Of a DNA stretch of 64,000 bases, positions 22,087 through 31,842 are shown piece by piece. Position 1 is the stretch's first letter, and every line of letters begins with the position of its first letter. The stretch lies in the NCBI RefSeq assembly GCF_040869045.1, contig NC_090320.1, positions 120,041,112-120,105,111 of the forward strand, read 5' to 3'. The position numbers were made by a program, and so were the translations under genes. This DNA is from Eurosta solidaginis. Its lineage: Eukaryota; Arthropoda; Insecta; Diptera; Tephritidae. The notes under the pieces were generated by a model. That model searched no databases, was not told where the DNA came from, and saw nothing but the letters and a program-made list of their open reading frames with translations.

Positions 22087-24340
22087 TTAAATACTACTGT
22101 ATAGTGGAACGTACGGCGGGATGAACTGCCACGACTGTGAGTAGCATATTTCTGAGTTACGTCGGAGGCGGCTTCCTTGAAGAAAGAGGTGAGTTCCTAC
22201 TGAATGGCACGACTGGCCTGATGAATGTTTTGCGATTATCCGACAAACTTTATACGGGAGTCCGCGGTGACTGACAAACCGTGAGAACGCTGCTTTTAAA
22301 GCGGCGGTTGTCAGGTCTGAGCACACTTCGAGTTGGACTGCTTTAGTTGAAAGGTAGACAAATACACAGACATAAGCCTTCGCATAAGATGCTTTTCGTA
22401 GAGTAGACGTCTTAACTTGGAAAGTTTCAGCGAAGTCGACGCAGGTGGTAGGAAATGGGAGAGAGAATATGGACCTTGCAGGGGGTAGGGCCGCCATTAT
22501 TTGCGGTTTCGCTTGTCGTTTGTAGATAGTGCACGTTTTACAGTGGAAGGGGCACTTATTCACCTTTTGTTTAAGTTGTTGTATCATTCGTGATGAGTTC
22601 CTTTTCAGCATGCAAAAAGGTAAAATGAGTAAAACCCCGTAGCAATGAACAGAACATTGAACTCTCAGGAATGATGATAGGGTAGCACTCATTATAACTC
22701 ATAGAAGCATTTTCGAGTCAACCTATCACCCGCATTACGCCGGTTTCATAGAGGGTAGGGGCACTATTTACCTACTGGTTTGCTGGATTGTAAATCGGCA
22801 ATAACGGTAGGGTAATATTTTTGCTGCGTTATCCTTTTTTGGGGATATCGAGCCTCCTCGTACGACAAATAAAACGGCACATATACGCAACGACCCGTAG
22901 AGCTCTTGCGAAGGAAGAAAAGCGTTCTAGCAGATCAGCGGTTTCTATTGCGTGAAATGCTTGAGTATGCTTTTGTTCTGATGGAATGGTAGTTGGGGTC
23001 TCTATTTTGGGACAGGAGGTGAAAGCTTTTGACAGCCACTTTGGGCCTTCCACCATTAAGGGCAATTGGCGAGATCTAGTGATTTGCACCCTCGCGCCAA
23101 GGGCTATCTCCGCTGAGTACGTGACGCTAAGAAGCGTTACTCACGTTCTGGAGAATTTGAGAGGTCCGTTTTGCTACATAGGTTTTCCAAGTGCGGGCGG
23201 TTTTTCCAACCACGCTATACAATGGCGGGGTCTGACCAGAGAAAAAGCTCATGCGGTGTCAGATTTAAGTGGAAGCGTATTTGTTTTACTAATTTAGTGA
23301 GTAGTACCGCTCCACAAAGTTCTAGACGGGTCAGACTCACTGTTTTTAAAGGAGCGTTTTTGCTTTTTGCAACGAGGAGATGAGAAGAGAAAGTGGTGTC
23401 GCTATTCTGTACTCGTAGATAACACAAGCGCAGAATACTTTCTCTGAGGCATCTGAGTTTCCGTCTAGTTTAAAGGGTTTGTTGGAAGAGAATTTGAACC
23501 ATCTGGGTATTTGTATCTCGCTTATCGCAGATAGGTTTTCGCGAAATCGTAGGGTTTGACCTCTTCATCCAAGATTGTTCCCTCTAGTCAGAGTTCTTGA
23601 AGGACAGTTTTAGCCATTTTGGCGCCATAATTGGCGATAGCCGCCCTGCCGGGTCAAACAACTTCGCTACCACCGACAATATTTGTCGCTTGGTTTTTGA
23701 GTTTGCTGCTGGGATAGGATCGTACGAGTACGAAAAGGAGTCAGTCATAGCATTCCACTTAATACCAAGTGTCTTACTTGAGCTTGCTTCATGAAATTTC
23801 GGGGTGTAATGCCGTTATTTTGTTAAGTGGAAAACTAGCTGATTTAACATAACTTGCTGAGGCGAGTCTAGGGTGGACTGTATCGTGTGTTCGCCGGAGA
23901 GTATATCGTCTACGTATGTTTCTCGAAGCAATACGGCGTGGGCGTGTGGTTGGGTGTTTTTCGTATCTTCTGCGAGTTGATGAAGAATCCGTATAGCCAG
24001 ATACGGGAACAGTTGACGCCGAACGTCACTGTCTTTAATTTAAAATCTTCCATTGGCAATTGTGGATATTTTCAAAATACAGGGTTGATATAGCTACCTA
24101 TAACCTTGTCAATTTTAGAGGGGGTGAAACAACTTGGGTCAGTGACAATGTTGCAATTTCCTGTAAATTGACTTGACACTTTGACGCTGGGTAGAAAGTG
24201 CGTTAGTTTCGGTAATAACATTTATATCCCTATTTAGATCCGCTGTGCAGAGAGTTATCTCGCAGATTTTGTTGGAATTTTGAATTAACGATCCCCCCAT
24301 TCCTGTTATTCTATACTGAGTTTGTCGGCAGTTGTAAAAG
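22087..24340 (-). pseudogene. Pao/BEL Pol (RT end, RNase H, integrase), broken
   Basis: After the protease remnant the frame jumps to the RT end with an intact YVDDILSGE (about 23.91 kb), then LGIKWNAMTDSFSYSYDPIP and ILSVVAKLFDPAGRLSPIM. The connection and RNase H region is recognisable by [20 protein letters not shown] (23.36 kb). The integrase has FPTTCVDFAETFQVK with the first catalytic Asp, YVCVFVYLSTKAVQLEVCSD and FSRFVSHRGLPY (22.3-22.5 kb), then loses frame. Several hundred RT residues between protease and YVDD are missing. The enzyme set would copy RNA to DNA and integrate it; this copy cannot. Confidence 0.75.
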
Positions 24341-24349
24341 GATCTGTAT

Positions 24350-25522
24350 TCATGAAGCTACAAAAGTCTTCTCCGATCCGTGGCATATTAGAGCACTGAT
24401 CTGGTGATATGCGCCGTTGGCTGTCACTGTGACTAACGCTGTTGGCAACGGAGTAGTTGCGCTGCTACTCGCGAAGTGAGTTGAGGTCGTGTTTTTCTGA
24501 CCGGGGTTTTGATTTTTTCCGGAATCTTTCGAAATTGGCGGCGTATTTGGGTCTTCAACTGGAGGTGCCTTGCTCCTTTGCTGCCTGGATCCGGTGTTTT
24601 GAGAGTGTGGTTTTTCTTGGAAGTGGTATAGTGAGTGATAACGTTTTTGGCAATATACACAAGTTAAGTTGCTACCACAGTCTCTCTCCAAGTGGGAGCC
24701 AGATATACAATTTTTGCAATAATTATTTTCTTTCACAAATTTGCTTCGCTCTTGGGTAGTGAGAGCTCTGAATTTTACACAACTCATCAATGAGTGATTT
24801 GAATTACAGAGCTTCCATGAAGGGTGCCTTTCAGAGTTTGAATGTAACATTTGGGTCTAATTCCTAAAGTTCGAGGGGTTTGGGGTGTTGAGAATCTGTG
24901 AGAGAAGCTTGAGTTACGAGTTACGGAATTTGCTTGGCCTATATGTACCAAGCTTTTTTACTACTTCGTACCTTGTCGTGAGAAATTTGTCCATCTCCGA
25001 CCAAGGTGGTAATTCTTTCCTAGAGTCTATTGATTGTACCCACAGTGCCAGGGTTCCATCAGGGAGTTTATATGAGCAGAGATATACGAAGATGGGATTC
25101 CTGTTGTTGGTTGGGACGTCGTTCGCATTTAGGGGCGAGATACAGTTTTTTATGTTGGTTTGAATCTCTTGGACTCTTCCCCCATTTTCAGAAAAAACTG
25201 TTGGTCGAGAGTGCGGTCATATGTCTCCTCGCATGCCGGCCTAGATTTTTCCTCCGTTCTGCTGCAGGTGTGCCGCTTCGTATGCAGATCCTACCGCGTC
25301 TACGCGTGTGTTGAATTTCTCCAAATACGTCTTGAGCCTGCTTTCAGAGTGATCCCTCTCCACTACATCCCACCACTTTCTAATTTTTCCAATTAATTGA
25401 TTTCGAAGATGAATTGTTTCTCAATCATGCTGTATTCATCATCTTCCTAATGAGATTTGGATTGGGTATTGGGGCCTGCCTGTGGCAATAGGGTTTTGGG
25501 TTTCTCCTGTTTGTGTGGCATT
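24350..25522 (-). pseudogene. Pao/BEL Gag and protease start, broken
   Basis: A candidate start (MPHKQEKPKT) lies near 25522. The Gag body has PIFVYLCSYKLPDGTLALWV and SRKELPPWSEMDKFLTTRYE, hallmark Pao Gag phrases. It continues through zinc-binding motifs CKNCISGSHLERDC and CVYCQKRYHSLYHF (24.6-24.75 kb). The last part enters the protease with ALICHGSEKTFVAS, where the catalytic Asp position is changed. In-frame stops and frame changes before 24850 break it. Gag normally forms the cytoplasmic particle around the element RNA. Confidence 0.75.
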
Positions 25523-25525
25523 TTA

Positions 25526-26369
25526 AATTATAGTGTATATTCTATAGAGATTTAGGAAGTTTTATGCCATTGTAATTTTACGTGCTTTTTTTAACAACTC
25601 GGGCCCACTGTGCTACTTTGTACAGCGGAATTTCTTTGAGGAAGTGTGTATGAGTGACTTTTGTTTTGTGAGGGAGAGAAATACTTGTCTTAGCGCTTCT
25701 TAGTACAAGTGTATATAGCAAACGTCGGCAAAATGAAAATGCAGATGTGTTAGTGAGAGCACGATGATCGCGCATATCACTTGATGCATCGTTCTGCGTA
25801 GTTCCTTCGCTTATTAGCAATCAATAAGACAAGATCGCTTGTTATTATTTTTTTGATGCACACAATGGCAAGCAAAAGGTTTACACAGTAAAATACATTA
25901 AATTTGGCCGAAACGGTCGGTCAAATAAAATATTTTTTGCTTATGCGCATTGAAAAAACTCTAACAAACGATGTTCACTTGTTGCTTGATAACAACGTTC
26001 GTTAACTTTGCGACCAACGCACACAATCGACGTTACGGCGCCAAATGATCAGCGACAACTAAACCAAAGAGAATAAGAGTACGTGTGAATTGCGTGCGAA
26101 CAATGGTTTCACTGTTTGCCGACGTCTGATGTATGTAAATATGAAAGTAAGTACAGGAAGCTGGCGCACAGTGGGCTGAATCTGACCAAACACATTCTAT
26201 AGTAAATTTTTGCAGATCGAAAGTTCTATATTTCAATTTTTTGTTTTTCTCTCAAAAAAAAATTATTCTAGAATTAAATATTAAAATTTTTTTGTTAAAA
26301 TAATTTAAAAAATCTCATATTATATTGAAAAGTTATTACCTACAATATATCCAAAAAAAAAATTTTTGT
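25526..26369. other. Unassigned; perhaps leader or LTR of the Pao element
   Basis: On the minus strand this is upstream of Gag, where a 5' LTR and primer site should lie. I see no TG...CA pair repeated at the other end, nor a clear primer-binding site, so no LTR is called. No other gene is visible. Confidence 0.35.
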
Positions 26370-26994
26370 TCTTATATTAGCCTACTGACTTGTAAGATCG
26401 GGGGTTCGAATCAAACTCAAGGCCTAACAATAATCTTATTATTGTTATGACACATTTTTTCTTAAATGAAAAAGTTGTTTTTAATTAGAATAGAAGAAAG
26501 AAAAAATTTTTAGACAACTGCCAAAGCTCGTTGTATAGATCCATTTCGGGAACTGCTAAATCCTTCATTGACCCACGATCTTACAAGCCAGTATGCCGAT
26601 ATGGCGTCGTTGGCATAAAACAAGTCCAATTTTCACATCGTTTCTGCAACAGGTGTCGCAGCGCTGTGAATATCAATTGGGGAGAAACAGAAAAGAAGTA
26701 GAAATAATGGAGACAGACAAACAACCGCTGTGATAACTGAATGGTTATAGCAGCCGCGCCTAAACGTTGCCGATGAAAGAATCTAGCAGTTCCCGAAATG
26801 GATCTACATATACAATGAGCTTTGGCAGTTGTCTAAAAAATGTTTCTTGCTTCTATTCTAATTCAAAGCAATTTTTTCATTTAATAAAAAATGTATCATA
26901 ATAATAATAAGATAAAATAATTATTGTTAGGCCTTGAGCTCGACTGGAACCCGCGATTTTACAGGTCAGTAGGCCGATATAACTACAAAAATTG
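26370..26994. mobile_element. Non-autonomous element with ~190-bp inverted arms
   Basis: The left arm (26370-26560) reads CCTACTGACTTGTAAGATCG, then CTCAAGGCCTAACAATAA, and ends GGGAACTGC. The right arm (26797-26994) is its reverse complement with scattered differences. The ~235-bp centre has no ORF. The arms carry GGGTTCGAATC, close to a Pol III B box, so a tRNA-related origin is possible. The centre and right arm are repeated at 26995-27400, and the right arm again at 45130-45282. Confidence 0.65.
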
Positions 26995-27400
26995 TTAGTA
27001 CATCCCAGAGCACGGGGAAAAAGTGTCAGTGAATATGACACTACGGCAGCATTGCCATAAAACAAGCCCAATTTTTACATAGTTTCTGCAACAGATGTCA
27101 CAGCGCTGTGAAAATAAATTATCAAGAAACAGGATAGAAGTAGAAATAATGAAGACAAATAAAGAACCGCTGGGATAGCTGAATGGTTATAGCATCGTTG
27201 CCGATGAAGGAATTTGGCAGTTCCTGAAATGAATCTATACAACGAGCTTTGGCAGTTGTCTAAAAATTTTTTCTTTCTTCTATTATAATTTAAAACATTG
27301 TTTTTAATTTAAGAAAAAATGTGTCATAACAATAATAAGATAAAACAATTATTGTAAGGCCTTCAGCTTGATTCGAACCCGCGATCTTATATATCAAAAA
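26995..27400. repeat. Partial second copy of the long-arm element
   Basis: From the phrase CATTGCCATAAAACAAG onward this repeats the centre and right arm of the neighbouring element in the same order (TTTCTGCAACAG.TGTC, CGCTG.GATA.CTGAATGG, GCAGTTCC.GAAATG, GAACCCGCGAT). The left arm is missing, so it is a truncated tandem-like copy. Confidence 0.65.
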
Positions 27401-27779
27401 AAGTAAAAACCCATACCCTAACATCTTTTCACCATGAGTTAATTACTTTTAGAAAGGCCGTTTTAGAAGTTGCATTTTCCCATCGTACTATTTCTCACAG
27501 AGAATCTTAGCATTTGTACTACAGCCGTGCGTAGTGTTTATACGTGCTCAGAGTTAATTTGACCTGATGGCTATTTTAAGTGGTCATGAGTTCAATTGGC
27601 CATGTGTCTGTTGACCTTATGTCACCCGACCAACAAATTATTGCATTGTCATCGCCTTTGATAAGTGTACAAGGAGTCAAGTCCAAAGGAGTCAGTTACC
27701 TACATATTCATATGCACATTAAACACATACTTTTCCTGATTTAAAGAAGAACGTACGTAGTAGAGGTTAACGCCGATCA
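27401..27779. other. Unassigned sequence
   Basis: No gene or repeat recognised between the long-arm repeat and the LINE 3' end. Confidence 0.4.
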
Positions 27780-28575
27780 CAATTTTTTTTGGACGTTTGG
27801 GTAGCGCACTACCCTAGGTGGCCCAATGAAACCAGGCTAATCCTGTTCATGTGTCCGCATCCCGTGGGGGTGGCGATTTAGTCGCCACTACTTCGCATGC
27901 GCATTTCTCTGCGCTCCCTTTCCGCATGCATTAATTGCGTCATAACTATAAAGGCTATATTGCCCACAGCAGTCCAATAATCTATTTGCACATTCGGGGA
28001 ACTAAATTCCTGTGTGGAGTGAAAGGGTCCTCCTCTATCCCACGCTTATGTATGTAGATGCTCCTTGAAACCGCCGCGCCCACTTAATATCTGTGTCAGG
28101 TGACAGTTTAGTTCGCCGTGTTTTCGATCGTACCATTCCGCTATATTCCGAACTAGTATGAAGGCCAGCGCCCTTTTTTCCTTTCCTTATCATCTTCAGA
28201 TGGTCGGCTGATTCCAATGCCATGCAGATCGGCCATTTTACCTGAGAGTAGATCTACTGGGATTTTCCTGGATAAAATATGGAGCACGTCGTCGTCCACC
28301 GTCCGATAAGCACATGCTATTCGTATAGCAGTAATACGGTAGGCTGCTAGTATATTTTTTCGATGCCATACTGCTGCTCCATATAATATTATAGAGCTAG
28401 TTACTTTGGATAACAGCTAACGGTAGCTTCGCCTGGGCCGCCGATGTTGGGCATTATTCGCGTAAGGACTCCACTAACTCTAGAAACTTTCTCCCCCACT
28501 GCCCTGAAGTGCTCCTTAAAAGTGAGTTTTTAGTCAATCACCCCTATTCTGCATTACAAGTCTGTTCCATTTCTC
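27780..28575 (-). pseudogene. R1-like LINE: end of ORF2 and 3' region
   Basis: Minus-strand frames contain SGVLTRIMPNIGGPGEAT, then KVTSSIILYGAAVW, AYRITAIRIACAYRTV, and further down RNIAEWYDRKHGELNCHLTQ with ILSGRGGFKEHLH. This is the post-RT segment and C-terminal domain of R1-group LINEs. The pieces lie in different frames and contain stops, so it is dead. Nothing upstream (RT, endonuclease) is present. The last ~240 bases (28020-27780) are the distal coding part or 3' UTR. Confidence 0.75.
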
Positions 28576-28784
28576 CGCTCCGCTTGAACTGAAAGTAGGT
28601 ATCCTGATTCCGCTTGAATTGAAAGAAGAAGAGGAAGAATGAACGATAGAATTCGAATTTTCGAAATCAGCTTATTGTGAGAAATTGATGAAATTAGAAA
28701 ACAACAAAATAAAGAAATATTTGTGAAAAATTTATAAAATACCGAATATTTCGTTATTTAACATTTTTTTAACATAAATAAATT

Positions 28785-29150
28785 ATGGAAACATTATCCG
28801 TTGCAGTATTAATTGAAGAGGAGGACAATGCAGACGTGAGAGTGAAAAGACGGAAATTGAGGGACGTCAGTGATCCATTCAGGATGAGCGATGGATTATA
28901 AGTTGGTGCTGAAAGTGCTAAACCTTCATACGTATTAAATATTTTTAGATTAAAAAAACTTAGGTAAAATAAAGACGCATTTAAGTATATCTTGTATATA
29001 TTTAATGCAGAGGTTCCCAGAAATACTTTGACTTCCTTAACAGCAATTAATCGCGTAATAGCTGCTTTGAGGTTTTTGCTGAAGGCAGCTACCAGCATGG
29101 TGTTGGTACAGATTACATAGCACTTCCAATCAACCCACGTCTGCAAGAAT
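28785..29150 (+). pseudogene. PIF/Harbinger-type transposase N-terminal relic
   Basis: An ATG at 28785 opens a 38-codon frame (METLSVAVLIEEEDNADVRV, then RKLRDVSDPFRM) that ends at TAA 28899. The phrase resembles the N-terminus of insect HARBI1-like transposases. Later fragments in other frames (near 29010-29100, INRVIAALRFL) resemble the helix that follows. No DDE core is present. Call by similarity from memory; moderate confidence. Confidence 0.45.
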
Positions 29151-29390
29151 CATGAGTTATTTTCAGGTTAACCTTACCTTTCTCCCTAAATCCTCATTTT
29201 TCGATTGGTCCCCTATTATTATTATTAGTACATTCAATTCCGATGCAACCTCTTTCCAAAACGCCTGCACTTCTTCTTTAGGCCTTTTTGAAAAACTTGT
29301 GCAATATCTCTTTTTATTGACAGCATTTCCAACAATTTTTCATATTGCTCTGGTGTTGTACTTTTTGCCCTACAAAACCACAAAAAAATA
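28990..29390 (-). pseudogene. Harbinger-associated Myb/SANT-like protein relic
   Basis: The minus strand reads STTPEQYEKLLEMLSIKRDI, then FQKGL..KEEVQ.FWKEVASE in shifted frames, and TWVDWKCYV near 29130. This is the order found in the Myb/SANT-like DNA-binding partner of PIF/Harbinger transposases (PEQ..LL, FW..L, W.DWK). It faces the transposase relic on the other strand, so the two together look like an internally deleted Harbinger element. Confidence 0.45.
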
Positions 29391-29391
29391 A

Positions 29392-30237
29392 AAAGTTTGT
29401 TTTAAAATAATTTTTATAAACATTAATGTATATTTAACTTACATATTTTTAAAGAAAATTGCGCCCGCGAAAATTAAATCAAAACAAGTCAACCTAGTTT
29501 GCAACTGAGAAAAACGAACCTCCGCCACAGTGCCGCGACTCCATACAAAAGATGGACAAAAGTAGAAGCAGTGGTCCGAATTGGCTGAAAGTTCACACCT
29601 TAAAGTATTATGCCACGCTGATTTCAAAAATGAAATCGGGTTTTCTGTACCGGTTACTCATTTCGAGAATGGGGACATGTGTTGATATAAGTAGAATGAG
29701 TCGTCAGAATGGGCCGAAACTTCACACCTCAAAGGACTATATAATGCCATTTTCAGACAAAAAATCTGTTATTCAATTCCGGTTACCAATTAATTTAAAA
29801 CAATTTTTTTTTACAATTTGATAAAAAGTTAAAATAAGCCATAATCATCGTAGACATATGTTTATAAAAAGCGAAGTACTCGCCAGAACTGATTGAAAAA
29901 AACCGGGTTTTTGCACGTTATTATATAAAAGTGAAATGTGGCATATAATTGTTTGTAAACGTCCAGAAAAATATAATTTTTAGTTATAACTTGTCGCACC
30001 TTTACATTAGGGTAAATTAATACATTACGGTAATTTTAAAAATTGAGTCGGTTTTTTTTACATTTTACCCGTTCTGTAAAAAAACAAAATTTTTTTCATT
30101 TTGATATGGATTTAAAATAAAGCATAATCGCTGTTGACTATGTAAATAAAAACAGAACTATTTTTTATAATAAATCAGTTTCAGAGTCTTCAGAATATTC
30201 CATGTCGTTATCTGCTTCATCACTTTCAACAATATAT
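29392..30237. other. Unassigned AT-rich sequence with weak local repeats
   Basis: Two diverged ~120-bp direct repeats (about 29560-29680 and 29685-29800) share AGTTCACACCT-like and CGGTTAC.ATT phrases. No gene supported. Confidence 0.4.
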
Positions 30238-30848
30238 TGTTACGAATATTAGCAAAACTAAGAGGTGCTGCTATCTCTAAGCCGATGCTAAGCAGTGACG
30301 CGAATTCACATCAATAATTCAATCATTATGTACCTACATAAACGAAACAATAATTGCGTCTACACATATGTACCATGTACGTATACGAGCAGCGGAGAGT
30401 CAATGAACAAACACATGCATATATCTGAGATACTCCTGAAAGTATGCAATGAGAAAAGCTATAAAAGCATGCAATTGTAGTTACAGCTGAGAAGTTTGAG
30501 AGCTAATGGCAACTAGTAGATTCTGGAAGCGCCTAGAAGATGCGAACTTTGAAATCAGAGAGTATATAAGGCAGCAAATGTAGAGGCGCTGGAATTCAGT
30601 TTGAGTTGAGCTATCAAGCATTTATTGATTAAGCACGCAATCTGGCGGGCAATAGTAGAGTTTCATTTGAATTATCAATCAGTTTGGTTGTTAAGCAAGC
30701 TAGTTGCAAAGTATAAGTGTTATTGTGAAGTACTTTAATAAAGGCCATTTTTCCATTATTCAATATTGAAGTTATTTATTCAACAGTTTAGCGAAACGAA
30801 CTTAGCAGAGAGTTGCAAATAAGAGGATTTGCAAGTAAAATCGTTACA
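30238..30848 (+). repeat. 5' LTR of the SAP-Gag gypsy element
   Basis: Starts TGTTACGAATATTAGC and ends ATCGTTACA. It contains a TATA-like GAGTATATAAGGCAGC at 30561-30576 and an AATAAA at about 30738, consistent with U3 promoter and R poly(A) functions. Confidence 0.85.
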
Positions 30849-30850
30849 AT

Positions 30851-30868
30851 TGGTGTCAGAAGAGGAAT
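30851..30868 (+). promoter_or_regulatory. Primer-binding-site-like sequence
   Basis: TGGTGTCAGAAGAGGAAT starts two bases after the LTR, the usual position of the tRNA primer site. The matching tRNA was not identified. Confidence 0.5.
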
Positions 30869-30907
30869 TGTTGAATAAATTCCAGAGTTACAGAGCACAA
30901 CAAGGAC

Positions 30908-31842
30908 ATGGCGAAGTTAAGTGAATTAAGGATCCAGCAACTGAAAAAGGAGTTGGAAGCCCGTGGATTGAATACAACCGGCAATAAACTCGAACTTCAG
31001 GCAAGACTACGACAGGCAATGGAAATAGAAGGAATTGACGTGGAAGAGTATGTCTTTCATCTTGATGGCGAGGAAACAACAAAAATGGAAGAGACAGTTA
31101 CGCAGACAGTTACGAGCACAGACTTGAACATGATTTTGGCTGCAATATCTGCTCAAACATCGACAGTGGCTTCTCAGCTGGAATCGCAAGAGACACGTTT
31201 AACATCCAAGATGAGAGCACAGGAGACACGTATAACATCCAAGATGGAAGAACAGAAGACACGTATTGCAGAAATGTCGTCATAAATAACATCGAAGATT
31301 GAAGCACAAGAAACGCGTATTTCAGAAATGTCGATACAGATTACATCTAAGATGGAAGCACAAGAGGAGCGCTTATCATTGCAGGTGGCACAAATGTCTT
31401 CACAGTTAGAAGCACAGAATACAAAAATTGTACAGCTCGAAGACAAAATGGATGCCGAGATAGAAGCTTTGAGAGGTCGTATACAGGAGTTGCAAATAAA
31501 TCGCCCAACTGTTTCAGCAAGCAATCCGAAGGTAAAGACAGCATCCTTTAACGGTTCTGTTCCTTTCCAGGTCTCTAAGCAACAGTTTGAGAAGACCGCA
31601 GCAGTGAACAACTGGCATGTGGAAGATAAAGTTGCCGCACTCTTCGTAGCATTGAAAGGTCCAGCTGCCGAAATCTTACAGACTATTCCAGAGTACGAAC
31701 GGAACAGTTATGACGCATTGATGGCTGCTGTAGAACAGCGATACGGGAGCGAACACAGGAAACAGATATTCCAAATTGAGTTGCAAAACCACTACCAAAA
31801 AGCAAATGAGACATTGCAGGAGTTTGCTTCAGATATTGAAAG
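30908..31842 (+). pseudogene. Gag N-terminal half: SAP-like motif, coiled coil, capsid start
   Basis: Residues 4-38 (LRIQQLKKELEARGL..TGNKLELQARLR) fit a SAP DNA/RNA-binding helix-extended-loop-helix. Next comes a heptad-like repeat region built on (Q/S)E.R(L/I)(T/S)SKM.. units, then a capsid-like segment with LKGPAAEILQTIPEYERNSY and VEQRYGSEHRKQIFQIELQN. A TAA at 31283-31285 interrupts the coiled coil. The frame resumes immediately and runs to the insertion at 31842. Gag continues at 34944. A SAP-type Gag may direct RNA or chromatin contacts; that is inference. Confidence 0.75.

Larger units (their letters stand above)
22087..25525 (-). mobile_element. Pao/BEL LTR retrotransposon relic (first)
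   Basis: Gag, protease remnant, the end of RT, RNase H-like region and integrase follow one another in minus-strand order from 25.5 to 22.1 kb. A large part of the RT N-terminus is deleted and the integrase lacks its C-terminus. Flanking LTRs could not be defined. Confidence 0.75.

Noticed and set aside
29552..29821. An 89-residue plus-strand ORF
   Set aside because: It covers two diverged local repeats with no protein similarity and no splice context.
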